Positions 38,410-46,771 of a DNA stretch of 64,000 nucleotides are shown in pieces. The translations under genes and the position numbers were made by a program. Source of the stretch: Pseudomonas graminis (GTDB lineage: Bacteria > Pseudomonadota > Gammaproteobacteria > Pseudomonadales > Pseudomonadaceae); NCBI RefSeq assembly GCF_900111735.1, contig NZ_FOHW01000012.1, positions 79,102 to 143,101 on the forward strand, in the 5' to 3' direction. Each line of letters starts with the position of its first letter. Within the stretch, counting starts at the first letter, position 1. The notes under the pieces are model-generated. The model ran no database searches. It had not been told where the DNA came from and was given only the letters and a program-made list of their open reading frames with translations.

Positions 38410-38778
38410 CTTGTCAAAACTACTCAGGCTTCTTCGCGTGGCTACCGATGAGTGGTCGGCTGCGGCGATAGGCATGATCGCTTGTGAGGGTTGTGTGTGT
38501 ATCCATTATCGGCGGTGGTGCTGATTACGGTTCCGCCCTTACGGCGGGTCACTTTTTCCAAGAGCCGAAAAAGTAACCAAAAAGGCCCTGCTCCTGGTTG
38601 GGTTCCTCCTTCGTCGGAATACCTTCACTCCGGTCTCGCTCCGTGGGCCCGCCGCCATCCGCCATCCATGGCGGGGGGCGGCTCTCGCGGCATCCATGCC
38701 GCTCGGCCCACTGCGCGAGACCTGCGTTCAGCCTGCACCCAAGTCGCGTTCTGCGGTGACTGAACCTTTTGCGTAAGA

Positions 38779-38833
38779 AGATCAAAAACAGATCAAGAGC
38801 AGATCAAAAGCAGATCAAAAGCGGATCAAAAGC
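38779..38833. repeat. Five tandem 11-base units AGATCAAAAGC
   Basis: Units start at 38779, 38790, 38801, 38812 and 38823 (variants ..AAAAAC, ..AAGAGC and GGATC..). The copy at 63836 has only two units, so the array length varies between loci. Eleven bases is one helical turn. Confidence 0.85.
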
Positions 38834-38905
38834 TTCCCGGCTGAAGCCGGTCCCACGGGTTGTACGCGACCTGCTTTTTAGTGGGACCGGCTTTAGCCGG
38901 GAAGG
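38833..38905. repeat. REP pair of CTTCCCGGCTGAAGCCGGTCCCAC type
   Basis: Arms at 38833–38856 and 38881–38905 around a ~24-base spacer. The same arms recur at 63857–63930, and a single arm at 63976. Confidence 0.85.
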
Positions 38906-38987
38906 GGCCAGTCGGGACGCAGAGTGTTGGAGGGGACTGATTTATTTACACGCTTCTCCGTAAATTAATCAGTCCCCGGCTAGCGAT

Positions 38988-39017
38988 AAAAAAACCGGCC
39001 ACATGGGCCGGTTCTTG
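38988..39017 (-). terminator. Terminator after rnt
   Basis: AACCGGCC paired with GGCCGGTT, with a seven-base T-run on the minus strand, 21 bases beyond the rnt stop. Confidence 0.85.
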
Positions 39018-39037
39018 TATCGCGCAGCCGCATCGAC

Positions 39038-39715
39038 TCAGTTATCGAAGTCGTGCCAGCCGCCCATTTCTTTCCAGCGGTTGACGATGCCGCAGAAGAG
39101 CTCGGCAGTCTTTTCGGTGTCGTAACGGGCCGAATGGGCCTCGCGGCCGTCGAAATCGATGTCCGCCGACTGGCAGGCTTTTGCCAGAACAGTCTGACCG
39201 TACGCCAGGCCCGCCAGCGTCGCGGTGTCGAAGCTGGAGAACGGATGGAACGGGTTACGCTTCATGTCGAGCCGCGCAACCGCTGCGTTGAGAAAGCCCA
39301 GGTCAAAGCTGGCATTGTGGCCGACCAGAATTGCCCGCTTGCAGCCGTTGGCTTTCAGCGCCTTGCGGATGCCGCGGAAGATGTCCGTCAGCGCGGTTTC
39401 TTCGCTCACGGCCATGCGCAGCGGGTGGTCCAGCTTGATGCCGGTGAACTCCAGCGCCGCCGCTTCAACATTAGCGCCTTCGAAGGGTTCGACACGGAAG
39501 AAATACGTGTGGTCAGGAAAGACAAAGCCCTTCTCGTCCATGCCAATCGTCGTGGCTGCGATTTCCAGCAACGCATCAGTGGCGCAGTTGAACCCGCCTG
39601 TTTCTACGTCAACCACAACGGGCAGGTAACCTCGAAAACGGGCAGCCATCGGGTGCCGGGACCCTGTACCGCCACCGGAACCTTCTTGCTCGTCTTCGTA
39701 ATGTTCTTCACTCAC
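39038..39715 (-). CDS. rnt: Ribonuclease T
   Basis: 225-residue DEDD exonuclease that trims 3' ends of tRNA and other stable RNAs. Exo I motif [10 protein letters not shown], Exo [17 protein letters not shown] and the Exo III region [17 protein letters not shown] are intact. It overlaps pyrC by four bases, so the two are translationally coupled, the usual Pseudomonas arrangement. Confidence 0.95.
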   Translation of the reverse strand: MSEEHYEDEQEGSGGGTGSRHPMAARFRGYLPVVVDVETGGFNCATDALLEIAATTIGMDEKGFVFPDHTYFFRVEPFEGANVEAAALEFTGIKLDHPLRMAVSEETALTDIFRGIRKALKANGCKRAILVGHNASFDLGFLNAAVARLDMKRNPFHPFSSFDTATLAGLAYGQTVLAKACQSADIDFDGREAHSARYDTEKTAELFCGIVNRWKEMGGWHDFDN

Positions 39716-40758
39716 GCGTGTTCCTCCAGCAGGCGCCAGCGCAGTTTTTCACCGGCGCGCAGCGGGATAACAGAAAGCTCGCCAAACGGCAGGCTGGCGG
39801 GGGCCGTCCATTCGTCACGAACCAGAGTAATGGTGTCGGTGTTGGTCGGCAGGCCATAGAACGCCGGGCCGTGGAGACTGGCGAAACCTTCCAGCTTGTC
39901 CAGCGCATTGCGTGACTCGAATGCCTCGGCGTACAGCTCGATGGCGGCGAATGCGGTGTAGCAGCCGGCACAACCGCATGCCGCTTCTTTGGCGTGCTGC
40001 GCGTGGGGCGCGGAGTCCGTTCCGAGGAAGAACTTGCTGCTGCCGCTGGTGGCGGCATCGAGCAGGGCGACCTGGTGGGTGTTGCGCTTGAGAATCGGCA
40101 AGCAGTAGAAGTGGGGACGGATGCCACCCACCAGCATGTGGTTGCGGTTATACAACAAGTGGTGCGCAGTGATGGTCGCACCGACATTGGCCGAGGCTTC
40201 ATTCACGAACTGCACGGCGTCGGCGGTGGTGATGTGTTCGAACACCACTTTCAACGTCGGAAAACGCTCGACGACACGACGCATGTGTTCATCGATGAAA
40301 ATCTTTTCGCGGTCGAACACGTCGATGTCGCCGCGGGTCACTTCGCCGTGAATCAACAGCGGCAGGCCCACTTCAGCCATCGCCTCGAGCACCGGAAAGA
40401 TCTTGTCGACGCTGGTCACGCCCGAATCGGAATTGGTAGTCGCGCCTGCCGGGTACAACTTGGCGGCATACACGAAGCCACTGGCCTTCGCGGCGCGAAT
40501 CTCTTCGGGCTGCGTCAGGTCGGTGAGATAAAGCACCATCAGCGGCTCGAAGCGGCTGCCGTGCGGACGTGCAGCGAGGATGCGCTGACGATAGGCGTCC
40601 GCTTGCTCCGCGTTGCGTACCGGAGGCACGAGGTTCGGCATGATGATCGCGCGGCCAAAAGTGCGCGCTACGTCGGCGACGGTGTGGGGCAAAACAGCGC
40701 CATCTCGAAGATGGATATGCCAGTCGTCGGGGCGCAGGAGGGTCAGGCGTTCGGACAT
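39712..40758 (-). CDS. pyrC: Dihydroorotase (class II)
   Basis: 348-residue zinc amidohydrolase that closes carbamoyl aspartate to dihydroorotate in pyrimidine synthesis. Metal ligands are in [22 protein letters not shown] (carboxylated Lys), [15 protein letters not shown] and [10 protein letters not shown]. The start at 40758 ([10 protein letters not shown]) is chosen over an upstream in-frame ATG. It precedes rnt on one transcript. Confidence 0.96.
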   Translation of the reverse strand: MSERLTLLRPDDWHIHLRDGAVLPHTVADVARTFGRAIIMPNLVPPVRNAEQADAYRQRILAARPHGSRFEPLMVLYLTDLTQPEEIRAAKASGFVYAAKLYPAGATTNSDSGVTSVDKIFPVLEAMAEVGLPLLIHGEVTRGDIDVFDREKIFIDEHMRRVVERFPTLKVVFEHITTADAVQFVNEASANVGATITAHHLLYNRNHMLVGGIRPHFYCLPILKRNTHQVALLDAATSGSSKFFLGTDSAPHAQHAKEAACGCAGCYTAFAAIELYAEAFESRNALDKLEGFASLHGPAFYGLPTNTDTITLVRDEWTAPASLPFGELSVIPLRAGEKLRWRLLEEHA

Positions 40759-40902
40759 TGGGGATTCCAGGCGGGTCAAACTCGCTGGGAATGCTACCGG
40801 AAAAGACTCCTCCAGGCACTCGCTATCAAGTTTTGCGGGAAGTTACCGATAGCCACGTGTAAGTCATTAATCTTGTTACGCGTGAATTTAGTGGAGCCTC
40901 CC

Positions 40903-41895
40903 GTGCGCCAGCGATATCTAGCCCTGCTCAGCGTGTTTGCCAGCCTGCCGGCCGTGGCGCTCACCTTCCAGACCCGTCTGGAGAATATTGAGTGGAAGGT
41001 GGAAGGCGACCAGTTCGAGTGCAGACTGACTCAACCGATCGCCGATTTCGGCGCCGGCGAGTTCGTGCGGCGCGCGGGTGAGCAGCCGACGTTTCGCTTG
41101 AAAGCAAATGGCTACAGTCTGGCGTCCGGTTCGGCCATGTTGATTGCCGCTGCGGCGCCTTGGCAGCCGGGTCGCAGTGATCTCAATCTTGGTGCGGTGA
41201 AAGTCGGCAGCGGCGAGATTCCCTTTAATACCAATCAGGCCCAGGCGACGCGTCTGATCGCCGGTTTGATGGAAGGGCGCAGCCCGACCATTCGTCACAC
41301 CTTGCGCGATGGCGGCGGTGCGATGGAAGTGCGGCTGTTACCGGTGAAATTCAGCAAGGCCTACGGTGACTTCCAAGTCTGTACCGCGAAGCTGTTGCCG
41401 ATGAATTTCGAGCAAGTCCGACAGTCCGAGATCGGCTTCCCGGGTGGCGGCATCGAGCTGGACGCTACGGCCAAGCGCAAGCTGGACACCGTGTTGGCTT
41501 ATATGAAGGCTGATCCGACGGTCAATCACGTCGAACTCGACGGCCACTCCGACAACAGCGGCAACCGGTTGACCAACCGCGATCTGTCGCGGCGTCGTGC
41601 GCTGTCGGTGATGGACTACCTCAAAGCCCAGGGCATCCCGGAAGAGCAGATCACCCTGCGTTTCCACGGCGAGCAATATCCGCTGGCGCCGAACACCAAC
41701 AATGCCAATCGCGCGCGCAACCGTCGGGTGAATATTCACCTGGAGCGTGTGGCGCAGCAGACCCCAACCGTGCCGCCATCCGCTGCACCTGCACCTGCAC
41801 CTGCACCGGCTCCGTTGCCAGGGCCTGCGGCATCGCCAACCCCTGGCGCTGCGCCTGCCACAGCGGCAAGTACGACGCCCGCCAAGGCCTCTTGA
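40903..41895 (+). CDS. motY: MotY-like OmpA family flagellar stator protein
   Basis: 330 residues starting at GTG 40903, which has GGAG seven bases upstream and begins a signal peptide (MRQRYLALLSVFASLPAVA). The N-terminal domain (FQTRLENIEWKVEGDQFECRL) is that of MotY, the T-ring protein needed by stators; the C-terminal OmpA-like peptidoglycan-binding domain has LDGHSDNSGN and NRARNRRVNIHLE. A low-complexity Ala/Pro/Thr tail of ~45 residues follows. Position between pyrC and argG is as in P. aeruginosa motY (PA3526, from memory). Confidence 0.88.
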   Translation: MRQRYLALLSVFASLPAVALTFQTRLENIEWKVEGDQFECRLTQPIADFGAGEFVRRAGEQPTFRLKANGYSLASGSAMLIAAAAPWQPGRSDLNLGAVKVGSGEIPFNTNQAQATRLIAGLMEGRSPTIRHTLRDGGGAMEVRLLPVKFSKAYGDFQVCTAKLLPMNFEQVRQSEIGFPGGGIELDATAKRKLDTVLAYMKADPTVNHVELDGHSDNSGNRLTNRDLSRRRALSVMDYLKAQGIPEEQITLRFHGEQYPLAPNTNNANRARNRRVNIHLERVAQQTPTVPPSAAPAPAPAPAPLPGPAASPTPGAAPATAASTTPAKAS

Positions 41896-41929
41896 TGATG
41901 GGCAGCCAAGTCGTCTGACTGAAAGAATC

Positions 41930-41971
41930 TGTCGCTTTGTCGTCAGAAGCTGTCGCGACACTGTAAATTCC
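41930..41971 (+). promoter_or_regulatory. Arg box upstream of argG
   Basis: Two TGTCGC half-sites start at 41930 and 41951, 21 bases apart (two helical turns). The second fits TGTCGC-N8-AA exactly. They lie 55–95 bases before argG, suited to ArgR repression. Confidence 0.6.
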
Positions 41972-42025
41972 CGCGCGTGAACGGTAAACTCGTCGGTTTT
42001 CCGTACAACGCGTTGGAGTGATGGC

Positions 42026-43243
42026 ATGGCGGACGTAAACAAGGTAGTTCTCGCGTATTCCGGTGGCCTGGATACTTCGGTAATCCTCAAGTGGCTGCAA
42101 GACACGTATAACTGCGAGGTGGTGACCTTCACCGCTGACCTGGGTCAGGGCGAAGAAGTCGAGCCAGCACGCGCCAAGGCGCAAGCCATGGGCGTCAAAG
42201 AAATCTACATCGACGACCTGCGCGAAGAGTTCGTGCGTGATTTCGTGTTCCCGATGTTCCGCGCCAACACCGTCTACGAAGGCGAGTACCTGCTGGGTAC
42301 TTCCATCGCGCGTCCCCTGATCGCCAAACGCCTCATCGAAATCGCCAACGAAACCGGCGCTGACGCCATTTCCCACGGCGCTACCGGCAAAGGCAACGAC
42401 CAGGTTCGTTTCGAACTGGGCGCCTATGCGCTCAAGCCTGGCGTGAAAGTGATTGCGCCTTGGCGTGAGTGGGACCTGCTGTCCCGCGAGAAGCTCATGG
42501 ACTACGCCGAGAAGCACGCGATTCCGATCGAGCGCCACGGCAAGAAAAAATCCCCGTATTCGATGGATGCCAACCTGCTGCACATCTCCTATGAAGGCGG
42601 CGTGCTGGAAGACACCTGGACCGAACACGAAGAAGACATGTGGCGGTGGACAGTGTCGCCGGAAAACGCGCCCGACAAGGCGCAGTATCTGGAGCTGACC
42701 TACCGCAATGGCGACATCGTTGCACTGGACGGCGTCGAGATGACCCCGGCCACCGTTCTTGCCACCCTGAACCGCATCGGCGGCGAACACGGGATCGGCC
42801 GTCTGGACATCGTCGAAAACCGCTACGTCGGCATGAAGTCCCGTGGCTGCTACGAGACCCCGGGCGGCACCATCATGCTGCGTGGTCACCGTGCGATCGA
42901 ATCGATCACTCTGGACCGCGAAGTCGCGCACCTTAAAGATGAGCTGATGCCCAAGTACGCCAGCCTGATCTACACCGGCTACTGGTGGAGCCCTGAGCGT
43001 CTTATGCTGCAACAGATGATCGATGCTTCGCAGGCACACGTGAATGGTGTGGTGCGCCTGAAGCTTTATAAGGGCAACGTAATCGTGACCGGTCGCAAGT
43101 CCGACGAGTCGCTGTTCGATGCCAACATCGCGACGTTCGAAGAAGACGGCGGCGCCTACAATCAGGCAGATGCTGCCGGCTTCATCAAGCTCAACGCGTT
43201 GCGCATGCGCATTGCCGCGAACAAGGGCCGCAAGTTGTTCTGA
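42026..43243 (+). CDS. argG: Argininosuccinate synthase
   Basis: 405-residue enzyme joining citrulline and aspartate with ATP. The N-terminal ATP loop [36 protein letters not shown] and [10 protein letters not shown] are diagnostic. It is monocistronic and probably ArgR-controlled through the box upstream. Together with argF at 33 kb it covers two steps of arginine synthesis, although the genes are not linked. Confidence 0.97.
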   Translation: MADVNKVVLAYSGGLDTSVILKWLQDTYNCEVVTFTADLGQGEEVEPARAKAQAMGVKEIYIDDLREEFVRDFVFPMFRANTVYEGEYLLGTSIARPLIAKRLIEIANETGADAISHGATGKGNDQVRFELGAYALKPGVKVIAPWREWDLLSREKLMDYAEKHAIPIERHGKKKSPYSMDANLLHISYEGGVLEDTWTEHEEDMWRWTVSPENAPDKAQYLELTYRNGDIVALDGVEMTPATVLATLNRIGGEHGIGRLDIVENRYVGMKSRGCYETPGGTIMLRGHRAIESITLDREVAHLKDELMPKYASLIYTGYWWSPERLMLQQMIDASQAHVNGVVRLKLYKGNVIVTGRKSDESLFDANIATFEEDGGAYNQADAAGFIKLNALRMRIAANKGRKLF

Positions 43244-43260
43244 TTGCTGTCATGATTGAC

Positions 43261-43284
43261 GTGCAGCCCTGTCCGGGGCTGCAC
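43261..43284 (+). terminator. Stem-loop after argG
   Basis: GTGCAGCCC paired with GGGCTGCAC (loop ~6) 17 bases beyond the argG stop. No T-tract follows, so it may stabilise the message end rather than terminate. Confidence 0.5.
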
Positions 43285-43410
43285 TCACTGCCTGTTCACG
43301 TTGTGCCCCTGGCGGATCATCAGAAACTTTTCCCGCTTCCTCGGTCGTCGGTTATTGCCCCCGTTTACGGGCGGTAAAGGACGCGACTGGGCTTCGTTTC
43401 ATCTCCTGCA

Positions 43411-43965
43411 TCATGTTGGCAAATCTGTGTCTTTATCAGCGATGTTCTCAGCCGTATCCCCCTGCGAAGTTGTTCGAAACTCAAAGCGATAGGCTTTCCC
43501 AATGTCCCAGATATCGCGGATTCCCACGCCCAATAGTTGAGCGATTTCGGGAACCGTATAGCCCAATGCCGAGTAATGCATGGCATGCCCGGCGGTGGCG
43601 TCGTCCACGGTTGCCGGCTCTCTTTGCCGGGACGTGCGTGACCGCCGAACAGGCTGGCAGTAGCGGATCTTCAGACCGTTCTCGCTGGCCAGGCGCTTGA
43701 TGTCCTTCTGGTTCATGCGCAGCGAGTATTGCAGCGCGGCGACACCCGCTCCCTTGGCAACAAGCCCCTTGAGAAGGTCGACCTTGGTGGACAGCTCCGC
43801 CTCAGGATCGGCGTCCCGGGTTTGCCGCGATGCTTCGGTCTCCCGTGATTCTCCCTCTGCAATGACATTGATGACGCCGCCTTCTGAAACGTAGCGCTCT
43901 ACCGCTTCCGCCAGCTTAAGAGGGTCGCTGCTCGCGCCAATGGAGTATTTTATTTTCTTGGTCAT
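43411..43965 (-). CDS. Unrecognised protein with two HTH-like segments
   Basis: 184 residues, not recognised. AAGGA lies seven bases before ATG 43965. The sequence has an N-terminal acidic linker, then VAALQYSLRMNQKDIKRLASENGL (HTH-like), a basic stretch PVRRSRTSRQREP, and a second segment GYTVPEIAQLLGVGIRDIWDIGKAY (HTH-like). This suggests a DNA-binding protein. It borders the AT-rich islet at 43966–45112, so it may be part of acquired DNA. No partner gene is recognised. Confidence 0.65.
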   Translation of the reverse strand: MTKKIKYSIGASSDPLKLAEAVERYVSEGGVINVIAEGESRETEASRQTRDADPEAELSTKVDLLKGLVAKGAGVAALQYSLRMNQKDIKRLASENGLKIRYCQPVRRSRTSRQREPATVDDATAGHAMHYSALGYTVPEIAQLLGVGIRDIWDIGKAYRFEFRTTSQGDTAENIADKDTDLPT

Positions 43966-45112
43966 GGTAGGTTCCTTTGAACATATCAACTAAACAGCCT
44001 GCACTGCCGGGACGTTCACGCTTAAGCGTGTTTAAACACTGAATGGCTTATTCATGCCGAAGAGTGGCCTGCGCACGGACTGCTGGCACAAGAAACACCA
44101 GCCTTTATAGGCGCAATAATCTTATATCGTGAGAGACGCCACTAACTAACAGTGGGCTGAACCATTCGCTCATCAAAAAGTAACGAGTGGTAATAGGTTT
44201 GGCAAGTAAAAAGCCAAAAAATATGCAGTTTGTTTTTTAATCTCTTTGGGTGATGTTTTTGGCGGTAATAATAGTCCGTTAGTTATGTAGTATTTTTCTG
44301 GAATGACTTGATGGTGCTGGATGTTATGGGCTGAATAGTATTACGTGAAAGGCGGGGCAGCCCCCCGTTTTAATAGGGTGATCTGACGCAGGCTTTATTA
44401 AATGGGGCAGCACCCGGTGGAGGAGGTTACGTGGCGAAACTTTTTATCCCGTTCCTGGCCCGGTATCTGGGTAAGAACAGTTGAAAGTTAGTTCAGGCTG
44501 TTCAGAAATTTCTTAACCCGCTGTAGGTCCTTTCGAGTATTTAATATGTAATGAAACTCGTCGGGCGCACACCTGTGTTTTAAGCAAATGTGTGCGGCCG
44601 TCCACGTCTCCCATGGTCCGCAATATTTTATGATTTTTGTTTACTGGCAGCCTGGCCAGATGGGCATATGCTGAAGTCATGACGGTCGTGGTGAGCAGGT
44701 TGTCACCCGCTACCCTGGGGCAGTGCTTCAAAGAGGAAGCCTTTTTTGATGGGCGTCACGCAAAGCCATGGATGTCCGCACATTCAAACCGGTGGGCGGA
44801 GCAAAGGGGCGCCGATGGACCTTATGACAAAGCGAGCTATTAAACCGCGTTCATATCGTCAGAAATGCTCAGCGTATTCAGGATTCACAAATGACCACTT
44901 GCGATCTCGGAAATTATGCGGTCACGTACTGAGACAGGACTGCACTTCATAAAAAACAGAGCGGATAGGGCAGGTTTTGTAGGATTTTTCTGTTGGTTGA
45001 GTGAGAAAGGTCTTTGCCTGCTGGTCTGCAGGGAGGAGCGCCATGCAAAGCACTAAACGACTAAGCTATTGTGCGGGCTCTGAAAATTCGAACAGCGAAA
45101 AATGGACTGCTC
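43966..45112. other. AT-rich islet with no confident long gene
   Basis: About 1.1 kb, visibly richer in A/T than its surroundings (notably 44101–44345 and 44860–45000). Several short frames exist (for example 44513–44731 minus and 44637–44843 plus) but none has a good ribosome site or recognisable product. One 17-codon frame at 44431 has a very strong ribosome site. A small hairpin CGGGG-cagcc-CCCCG with T-run lies at 44354–44372, which could act as a terminator. Confidence 0.6.
44431..44484 (+). CDS. Possible 17-residue peptide ORF
   Basis: GTG start preceded by GGAGGAGG four bases upstream, encoding MAKLFIPFLARYLGKNS then TGA. The peptide is cationic (K, R, K) and partly hydrophobic, like small membrane-active or leader peptides. 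The strength of the ribosome site in an otherwise gene-poor AT-rich stretch is what supports it. No homologue is recognised; it could be fortuitous. Confidence 0.35.
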   Translation: MAKLFIPFLARYLGKNS

Positions 45113-45739
45113 ATGAATAAAGTGTTGATCGTGGATGATCACCCAGTCATTAGGCTCGCCGTACGCATGTTGATGGAACGCCATGGCTACGAAGTCATTG
45201 CCGAGACGGATAACGGCGTGGATGCGTTACAACTGGCGCGCGAGCATTTGCCGGACATTGTCATTCTGGACATCGGTATTCCCAAGCTCGATGGCCTGGA
45301 GGTCATCGCTCGATTGTCGGCAATGACGCTGGCCTTCAAAGTGCTGATCCTCACCTCCCAGGCGCCGGGGCATTTTTCAATGCGCTGCATGCAGGCGGGG
45401 GCGGCGGGTTATGTCTGTAAGCAGCAGGATTTGACCGAATTGCTCAGCGCCATCAAGGCGGTGTTGTCCGGCTACAGTTATTTCCCCAATCAGGCACTGC
45501 ACACGGTGCGCTCCAGTCTTGGCAATGCCAGTGAGGCGGAGATGGTGGATCGTCTGTCCGGGAGGGAAATGATGGTGTTGCAGCAATTGGCCCGTGGCAA
45601 GACCAACAAGGAAATCGCCGACGGCATGTTTCTGAGCAACAAGACCGTCAGCACGTACAAAACGCGTCTGTTGCTCAAGCTCAATGCGCATTCGCTGGTG
45701 GACCTCATTGAGCTCGCGCAGCGTAATGGACTGGTTTGA
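45113..45739 (+). CDS. LuxR-type response regulator (BvgA/RocA1-like), orphan
   Basis: 208 residues. Receiver domain with phospho-acceptor Asp in DIVILDIGIPKLDG, the Thr/Ser switch VLILTS and Lys in AAGYVCKQQDL, then a LuxR-type HTH (LSGREMMVLQQLARGKTNKEIADGMFLSNKTVSTYKTRLLLKL). The sequence is close to the BvgA/EvgA and P. aeruginosa RocA1 group. No sensor kinase is adjacent. ATG 45113 is chosen at the receiver start. A stem-loop follows. Confidence 0.88.
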   Translation: MNKVLIVDDHPVIRLAVRMLMERHGYEVIAETDNGVDALQLAREHLPDIVILDIGIPKLDGLEVIARLSAMTLAFKVLILTSQAPGHFSMRCMQAGAAGYVCKQQDLTELLSAIKAVLSGYSYFPNQALHTVRSSLGNASEAEMVDRLSGREMMVLQQLARGKTNKEIADGMFLSNKTVSTYKTRLLLKLNAHSLVDLIELAQRNGLV

Positions 45740-45790
45740 TGGCCGAGAGGCAACGGTGCTTCAGGCGGCGTTTTCCGCTCATGCGTTTTC

Positions 45791-45826
45791 TGCCAAGGCC
45801 TCTCTGCAGGGAGAGGCCTTGAGGCA
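45791..45826. terminator. Strong stem-loop between convergent genes
   Basis: AAGGCCTCTC pairs with GAGAGGCCTT (loop ~6), extended by TGCC/GGCA. There is no T-tract; likely a processing or Rho-aided end for both neighbours. Confidence 0.55.
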
Positions 45827-45844
45827 GAGCATTTCAAGCAGTGT

Positions 45845-46027
45845 TCAGAAATCGAAATCGTAGTCTGCAAGCTGCCTTTGCAGGCGACGCTCTTCCAGCA
45901 GGTTATCGATGGTGCGGCGCTTGCTGAGGTTGGTCTTGGCGGTCTCTACCGGGACGGGCAGGGCTTCTTCCGGCTCTTCGGTGACGAAGTCGTCATCCAC
46001 TTCGAGGGTGTCTTTTTCATCGCTCAT
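45845..46027 (-). CDS. PA3496 family small acidic protein
   Basis: 60 residues: acidic N-terminus (MSDEKDTLEVDDDFVTEEPEEALP) and a conserved basic/helical end (KRRTIDNLLEERRLQRQLADYDFDF). It matches the small PA3496-type protein found beside nth in pseudomonads, described as a putative envelope integrity protein. Function is not established. It is followed downstream by the stem-loop at 45791. Confidence 0.8.
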   Translation of the reverse strand: MSDEKDTLEVDDDFVTEEPEEALPVPVETAKTNLSKRRTIDNLLEERRLQRQLADYDFDF

Positions 46028-46132
46028 GATTCAGCCTCAGGCGTGAACAGTCGTTGGCGCTCCTTATAGCGACAAACCCCGCGCGGGTAAAAAAGATTTT
46101 TTTAATCGATTAAAGCCTGGCGAAGCTATCGT

Positions 46133-46771
46133 TCAATCGTCAGAGGTCTTCGCCTTGTACTCGCACAGGTCCTCGATCCGGCAGCTGCCACACCGGGGCT
46201 TGCGCGCAATACATACGTAACGGCCGTGAAGGATCAGCCAGTGGTGCGCATCCATGAGGTAATCCCTGGGCACGAACTTCATCAGCTTGTGTTCAACTTC
46301 CACCACATTCTTCCCGGGCGCGATACCGGTGCGGTTGCTGACGCGGAAGATGTGCGTGTCGACCGCCATTGCCAACTGGCGGAACGCGGTGTTCAGGACC
46401 ACGTTCGCGGTCTTGCGGCCCACGCCGGGCAGGGCTTCAAGCGCCTCTCGGGTTTGCGGCACTTCCCCTCCGTGCAGTTCAGTCAGCAGGCGGCACGTTT
46501 CGATCACGTTCCGCGCCTTGCTGTTGTACAGGCCAATGGTCCTGATATAGGCAGACAAACCCTCGACGCCCAACGCGTAGATCGCCTGAGGTGTATTGGC
46601 CACCGGGTACAGACGCGCCGTGGCCTTGTTGACGCTGACGTCGGTCGCTTGCGCCGAGAGAATCACGGCGATCAACAGCTCGAACGGCGTGGTGTAGGCC
46701 AGTTCCGTTTTGGGATCGGGATTGTCTTCGTGCAAGCGACGAAAGATCTCGAGGCGTTTGGCGGCGTTCAT
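46133..46771 (-). CDS. nth: Endonuclease III
   Basis: 212-residue DNA glycosylase/AP lyase that removes oxidised pyrimidines. Helix-hairpin-helix with catalytic Lys ([14 protein letters not shown]), the catalytic Asp in [12 protein letters not shown], and the C-terminal 4Fe-4S ligands in [17 protein letters not shown]. It overlaps rnfB by four bases; the nth–rnf linkage is common in gamma-proteobacteria. Confidence 0.96.
   Translation of the reverse strand: MNAAKRLEIFRRLHEDNPDPKTELAYTTPFELLIAVILSAQATDVSVNKATARLYPVANTPQAIYALGVEGLSAYIRTIGLYNSKARNVIETCRLLTELHGGEVPQTREALEALPGVGRKTANVVLNTAFRQLAMAVDTHIFRVSNRTGIAPGKNVVEVEHKLMKFVPRDYLMDAHHWLILHGRYVCIARKPRCGSCRIEDLCEYKAKTSDD

Larger units (their letters stand above)
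38560..38905. repeat. Composite dispersed repeat, copy 1
   Basis: Three modules in order: a ~190-base palindrome-rich block (38560–38750), an array of 11-base units (38779–38833) and a REP pair (38833–38905). The core 38622–38711 is identical over 90 bases to 63679–63768. Open frames on both strands (for example 38549–38785 minus) recur in the other copy but look like by-products of the repeat. The rest of the bfd–rnt gap shows no gene. Confidence 0.85.

Noticed and set aside
38549..38785. Minus-strand 78-codon frame resembling one at 63612–63842
   Set aside because: Similarity comes from the dispersed repeat; the ends diverge, there is no ribosome site and the plus strand is equally open.
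38779..38833. Possible CRISPR-like array
   Set aside because: The 11-base units are directly adjacent without spacers, so this is a simple tandem repeat.
39994..40902. In-frame upstream extension of motY antisense to pyrC
   Set aside because: The signal peptide and ribosome site place the real start at GTG 40903; the extension covers the pyrC gene.
44198..44218. Inverted repeat TTTGGC..GCCAAA
   Set aside because: Short arms in AT-rich sequence without a T-run; could be chance.
44513..44731. 72-codon frame in the AT-rich islet
   Set aside because: No ribosome site, no recognisable product and overlapping frames on the other strand.
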